Shown: piece by piece, positions 6,027-8,038 of the stretch
Numbering within the stretch: the stretch's first letter is position 1
Layout: each line of letters opens with the position of its first letter
Source of the DNA: Hyphomicrobiales bacterium
GTDB taxonomy: Bacteria > Pseudomonadota > Alphaproteobacteria > Rhizobiales > Aestuariivirgaceae
Length of the DNA stretch: 8,038 bases
Direction of reading: 5' to 3'
NCBI GenBank assembly: GCA_012032065.1
Contig: JAAURV010000129.1
Span: forward strand, 1 to 8,038
Notes under the pieces: model-generated
Told to the model about the DNA's origin: nothing
What the model saw: only the letters and a program-made list of their open reading frames with translations
The model's database searches: none
Translations under genes and position numbers: made by a program

Positions 6027-6857
6027 ATGACTGCTACCCCCGATTGGTCCGAGCTCAGCCGATTCGCCATAACACTTGCCCGCGCATCGGAGGCGGAAAT
6101 CCTCCCTCACTTCCGGAAAAACGCCGCCGTCGATGTGAAATCGGGCCCGATCTTCGATCCCGTAACGGAAGGCGACCGGGCGGGCGAGCGCATGATCCGC
6201 AAAATGATCGAGGAGACCTATCCAGACCACGGCATTCTCGGCGAGGAGTATGGCGAGAAGCCATCCCGCTCGGGCTTCACTTGGGTTCTCGATCCGGTCG
6301 ACGGCACCCGTGCCTTTATCTGCGGCATGCCGACCTGGGCCACGCTCATTGCCCTCACCTATGAGGGCGAACCGCGGCTCGGCGTCATGAACCAGCCCTA
6401 TGTCGGCGATCTCTTCTATGGAACCCCCGAAGGCGCCTGGCTGATCTATGGCGGCGAAACCAAACCCATCCGCGCCCGCCAGGGAATTGCGCTCAAAGAT
6501 GCAACCGCCGGAACCACCGCGCCCGAGCTCTACCGCAAGCCAAAGGATGCCGCCGCCTTCTCCCGCTTGCAGAAGGCCGCGCGTTTGATGCGCTTTGGGG
6601 GCGATGCCTATTTCTTCGCGGTCCTTGCCGCAGGCCATCTCGACATTGCCCTCGATGCCGCCCTCCAGTCCTACGATATCGCAGCTCTCATTCCGATTAT
6701 TCGCGGCGCCGGAGGGGCGGTCGGAAGCTGGGATGGCGGAGATCCCGCCAAGGGCGGCAATGTGATTACGGCGGGCTCGCAAACCCTCCTCGATGAAGCG
6801 ATCGCCGTGATGAACGATGCCCCCGAGCCGTCCGGTCCGCGCTTCAGATTGCTTTGA
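6027..6857 (+). CDS. hisN: Inositol-monophosphatase-family phosphatase, probable histidinol-phosphatase
   Basis: The 276-residue product has the Mg-dependent IMPase fold signature: G-E73-E74-Y-G-E, the metal-binding motif D89-P-V-D92-G-T94 followed by RAFICGMPTW, and S-Y-D217-I-A-A-L followed by PIIRGAGGAV. The RAFICGMPTWATLIAL stretch and the YDIAALIPII motif fit the HisN subgroup, which converts L-histidinol phosphate to histidinol in histidine synthesis. Activity on inositol phosphate or another sugar phosphate cannot be excluded. It is cytoplasmic with no signal peptide. Four in-frame ATGs exist (5976, 6000, 6021, 6027). I chose 6027 (MTATPDWSELSRFA) because family similarity begins there; none has a clear Shine-Dalgarno. 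Its last 14 bases overlap the convergent DUF2177 gene. The mmgR-like sRNA upstream is divergent from it, which matches the suhB-RNA context. Confidence 0.9.
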   Translation: MTATPDWSELSRFAITLARASEAEILPHFRKNAAVDVKSGPIFDPVTEGDRAGERMIRKMIEETYPDHGILGEEYGEKPSRSGFTWVLDPVDGTRAFICGMPTWATLIALTYEGEPRLGVMNQPYVGDLFYGTPEGAWLIYGGETKPIRARQGIALKDATAGTTAPELYRKPKDAAAFSRLQKAARLMRFGGDAYFFAVLAAGHLDIALDAALQSYDIAALIPIIRGAGGAVGSWDGGDPAKGGNVITAGSQTLLDEAIAVMNDAPEPSGPRFRLL

Positions 6858-7251
6858 AAAGCCGCGCCGCGTAAAGCGCCAGGCCGCTGACCACTGCGGA
6901 AACGATGGTTCCCCAAGCCAGATCGATGATGGCGATCTTCGCCGTAAAGCCCTTCATCGTGGCGAGATTGGTCAGATCGTAGGTGGCATAGGCCACCAGG
7001 CCGAAAAAGCCGCCCGTCAGCATGGTCCTGGAAATCGACCCCTGCGCGGCTGCCGGTGCGATCACAAACCAGACAAGGCCTGCCGCGAAGAGGAGATAAA
7101 ACAGGAAGGCCACGAAAAAGTTCGGGCTCCCCCGCATCAGCCCGCCAATCTCGGCGGCATAAATGGTGCGGCCCGCCAGCGAAAGCCAAATGACGTCGAG
7201 CACCAAAAGGATGGGAAGCGTGATGACGTAGAGGGAAGCGAAAAACTGCAT
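6844..7251 (-). CDS. DUF2177 family integral membrane protein
   Basis: The 135-residue product has four predicted membrane segments (about 5-26, 45-66, 76-97 and 107-131) and the family's conserved polar pieces: L-D19-V-I-W22-L in the first segment, Y91-D92-L-T-N-L-A-T in the third and D110-L-A-W-G-T in the fourth. Function is unknown; it should sit in the inner membrane. The ATG at 7251 (MQFFASLYV) is preferred over a longer frame from 7287, whose extra residues (MCLRKKSSRHRV) are basic and unlike the family start. The Shine-Dalgarno is weak (AGG about ten bases upstream). The stop at 6844-6846 lies inside the end of the convergent hisN-like gene, with no terminator hairpin between the two. 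Confidence 0.85.
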   Translation of the reverse strand: MQFFASLYVITLPILLVLDVIWLSLAGRTIYAAEIGGLMRGSPNFFVAFLFYLLFAAGLVWFVIAPAAAQGSISRTMLTGGFFGLVAYATYDLTNLATMKGFTAKIAIIDLAWGTIVSAVVSGLALYAARLFKAI

Positions 7252-7311
7252 GACTCGATGCCTGGAGGATTTCTTACGCAAGCACAATTGGCGGGGATCA
7301 CTTCACTGCGG

Positions 7312-7332
7312 CGGAGCCGATCAAGGGCTCCG
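7312..7332. other. Intergenic stem-loop
   Basis: CGGAGCC and GGCTCCG form a seven-base-pair stem around a seven-base loop, in the 234-base gap between the divergent DUF2177 gene and the right-hand gene. There is no T-run on either side, so no role is assigned. Confidence 0.4.
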
Positions 7333-7376
7333 GCCCAAACCTGCCAACTCCATCACGCTCTCGCTCACGTCGTCTT

Positions 7377-7392
7377 CCCCGCGAACGCGGGG
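7377..7392. repeat. REP-like intergenic palindrome
   Basis: CCCCGCGAACGCGGGG is a near-perfect palindrome (seven bases each side of AA), set in GTCTTCCCCGCG...CGCGGGGATGATG. From memory, very similar hairpins (TCATCCCCGCG...CGCGGGGA) are scattered in many copies between genes in Hyphomicrobiales genomes. Only one copy is in this window, so its repetitive nature cannot be shown here. Confidence 0.5.
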
Positions 7393-7430
7393 ATGATGCA
7401 ACCTCGGGCGGCTCGGGCGAAAATAATTCC

Positions 7431-7459
7431 TTGACACGCGCCTGTATTGTTCTATTTAT
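7431..7459 (+). promoter_or_regulatory. Promoter with perfect TTGACA -35 for the right-edge gene
   Basis: TTGACA (7431-7436) is a perfect -35. After 17 bases comes ATTTAT (7454-7459), or TATTTA one base earlier, as a partial -10 in an AT-rich stretch. Transcription would begin about 20 bases before the ATG at 7486. The -10 falls inside the LexA-type box, so LexA binding would block RNA polymerase. Confidence 0.65.
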
Positions 7460-7463
7460 GTTC
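7449..7463 (+). promoter_or_regulatory. LexA (SOS) operator, alphaproteobacterial type
   Basis: GTTCTATTTATGTTC fits GTTC-N7-GTTC, the direct-repeat box recognised by LexA in Alphaproteobacteria, with an AT-rich spacer as is usual. It overlaps the -10 of the TTGACA promoter. An eight-base match anywhere in 8 kb could arise by chance, but its exact placement over a promoter makes a real operator likely. Confidence 0.72.
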
Positions 7464-7485
7464 CGTTGCTTGAAGAGGAGCCCCC

Positions 7486-8038
7486 ATGGACTGGGACTTG
7501 GCGATGAATCGGAACCGGGATGCGCTGATCCGCATCGTGGCCACGTTGTTTGCCATGCTCGGATTCGCGGAAGGCGCGATGAATGACCGGGTTCCGCGCC
7601 CGCTCCACACCGCCATCCTGCGCATCCTTCGGCCCGCGGAAGCCGCTGTCCGGCGGCTGATCGTCGCTGCCGCGCGGGGAATGGTGGTGAAGCCCGCGGT
7701 TTCGCGGGCGATGCCGGCGGGTGAGATTGTCAGGAAAGGAACAAGCAAAACCCGGCGGCCCGCCTTTCGGCTCGAGGATATCCGTCCGCCGCTCCTGCCT
7801 CCCGAGCCTCGCCCGAAACATGCTCTCAAAAGCTTTTCCCCCGCCGATCTCACCCCTGCGATGCTACGCGCCTTGCACCGCAAGAGCCGCGATCTCGTCG
7901 CCAAATCCAAACCCGCTCCGATAAAGGACGGCAAAGTGAATGCCGCGTCTCTTGCCGGCAGGCTTGAGGCGATCAAAGGCGCTCTTGACGATCTTCGTCC
8001 GGCCAGGCCGAGACGTTTCCTGCGCTGGCGGGCGAGAC
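7486..8038 (+). CDS. Uncharacterised basic protein, possibly SOS-regulated, partial at the right edge
   Basis: The frame is open from the ATG at 7486 to the window end (184 codons) without a stop, so the C terminus is missing. GAGGAG (7475-7480) five bases upstream supports the start. The N terminus (MDWDLAMNRNRDALIRIVA) leads to a mildly hydrophobic helix, then an arginine-rich helical segment around residues 37-67 with RPLHTAILRILRPAEAAVRR. A proline- and basic-rich region follows (about 85-125), then helices near SPADLTPAMLRALHRKSRDL and AASLAGRLEAIKGALDDL. No signal peptide and no known domain are evident. I believe similar hypothetical proteins occur widely in Hyphomicrobiales. The perfect -35 and LexA-type box suggest induction after DNA damage; a repair or stress role is inference from regulation only. 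Confidence 0.8.
   Translation, partial: MDWDLAMNRNRDALIRIVATLFAMLGFAEGAMNDRVPRPLHTAILRILRPAEAAVRRLIVAAARGMVVKPAVSRAMPAGEIVRKGTSKTRRPAFRLEDIRPPLLPPEPRPKHALKSFSPADLTPAMLRALHRKSRDLVAKSKPAPIKDGKVNAASLAGRLEAIKGALDDLRPARPRRFLRWRAR

Noticed and set aside
5895..6782. Minus-strand open frame opposite the hisN-like gene
   Set aside because: No recognisable motif or ribosome site, while the plus strand has a full IMPase signature.

Overview
The window looks like a chromosomal segment of an alphaproteobacterium, most likely of the Hyphomicrobiales (Rhizobiales). The backbone gene order supports this: a CpdR-type response regulator, N-formylglutamate amidohydrolase, an sRNA with the hallmarks of the suhB/mmgR (alpha-r8) family, a HisN-type phosphatase and a DUF2177 membrane protein. 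From memory, this order resembles the SMc04044-SMc04043-mmgR-SMc04042 region of Sinorhizobium meliloti. The GTTC-N7-GTTC box near the right end is the operator type recognised by alphaproteobacterial LexA.

Layout, left to right. A cpdR-like gene on the minus strand (41-398) has all its expected pieces but is broken by two separate single-base deletions. Divergent from it is a plus-strand pair: a small exported monohaem cytochrome c (621-944), then a 1248-residue exported protein (989-4735). The large protein combines an InlB-like repeat, two CXXCH haem sites, a von Willebrand type D domain and a C-terminal Fn3-like domain. This pair sits between cpdR and the amidohydrolase gene, which are normally adjacent, so it looks like an accessory cassette inserted into a conserved backbone. 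It is the most novel part of the window.

Next come the N-formylglutamate amidohydrolase (4821-5708) and, convergent with it, the sRNA (about 5794 down to 5707). The sRNA has a textbook UUCG terminator whose U-tract lies on the amidohydrolase stop codon, and an exact TTTCCTCCCT anti-Shine-Dalgarno motif. An AT-rich gap leads to the HisN-like phosphatase (6027-6857), whose 3' end overlaps the convergent DUF2177 gene (6844-7251, minus). At the right edge, a strong -35 and an exact LexA-type box precede an uncharacterised basic protein that runs off the window (7486 onwards).

How the genes may work together: the two cytochrome-type proteins probably form one periplasmic or cell-surface electron-transfer unit, because they are adjacent, on the same strand and both exported; this is inference. 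The backbone genes have unrelated housekeeping or regulatory roles (protease control, formylglutamate breakdown, histidine or inositol phosphate metabolism). I see no transposase, integrase, CRISPR array, complete tRNA or rRNA.
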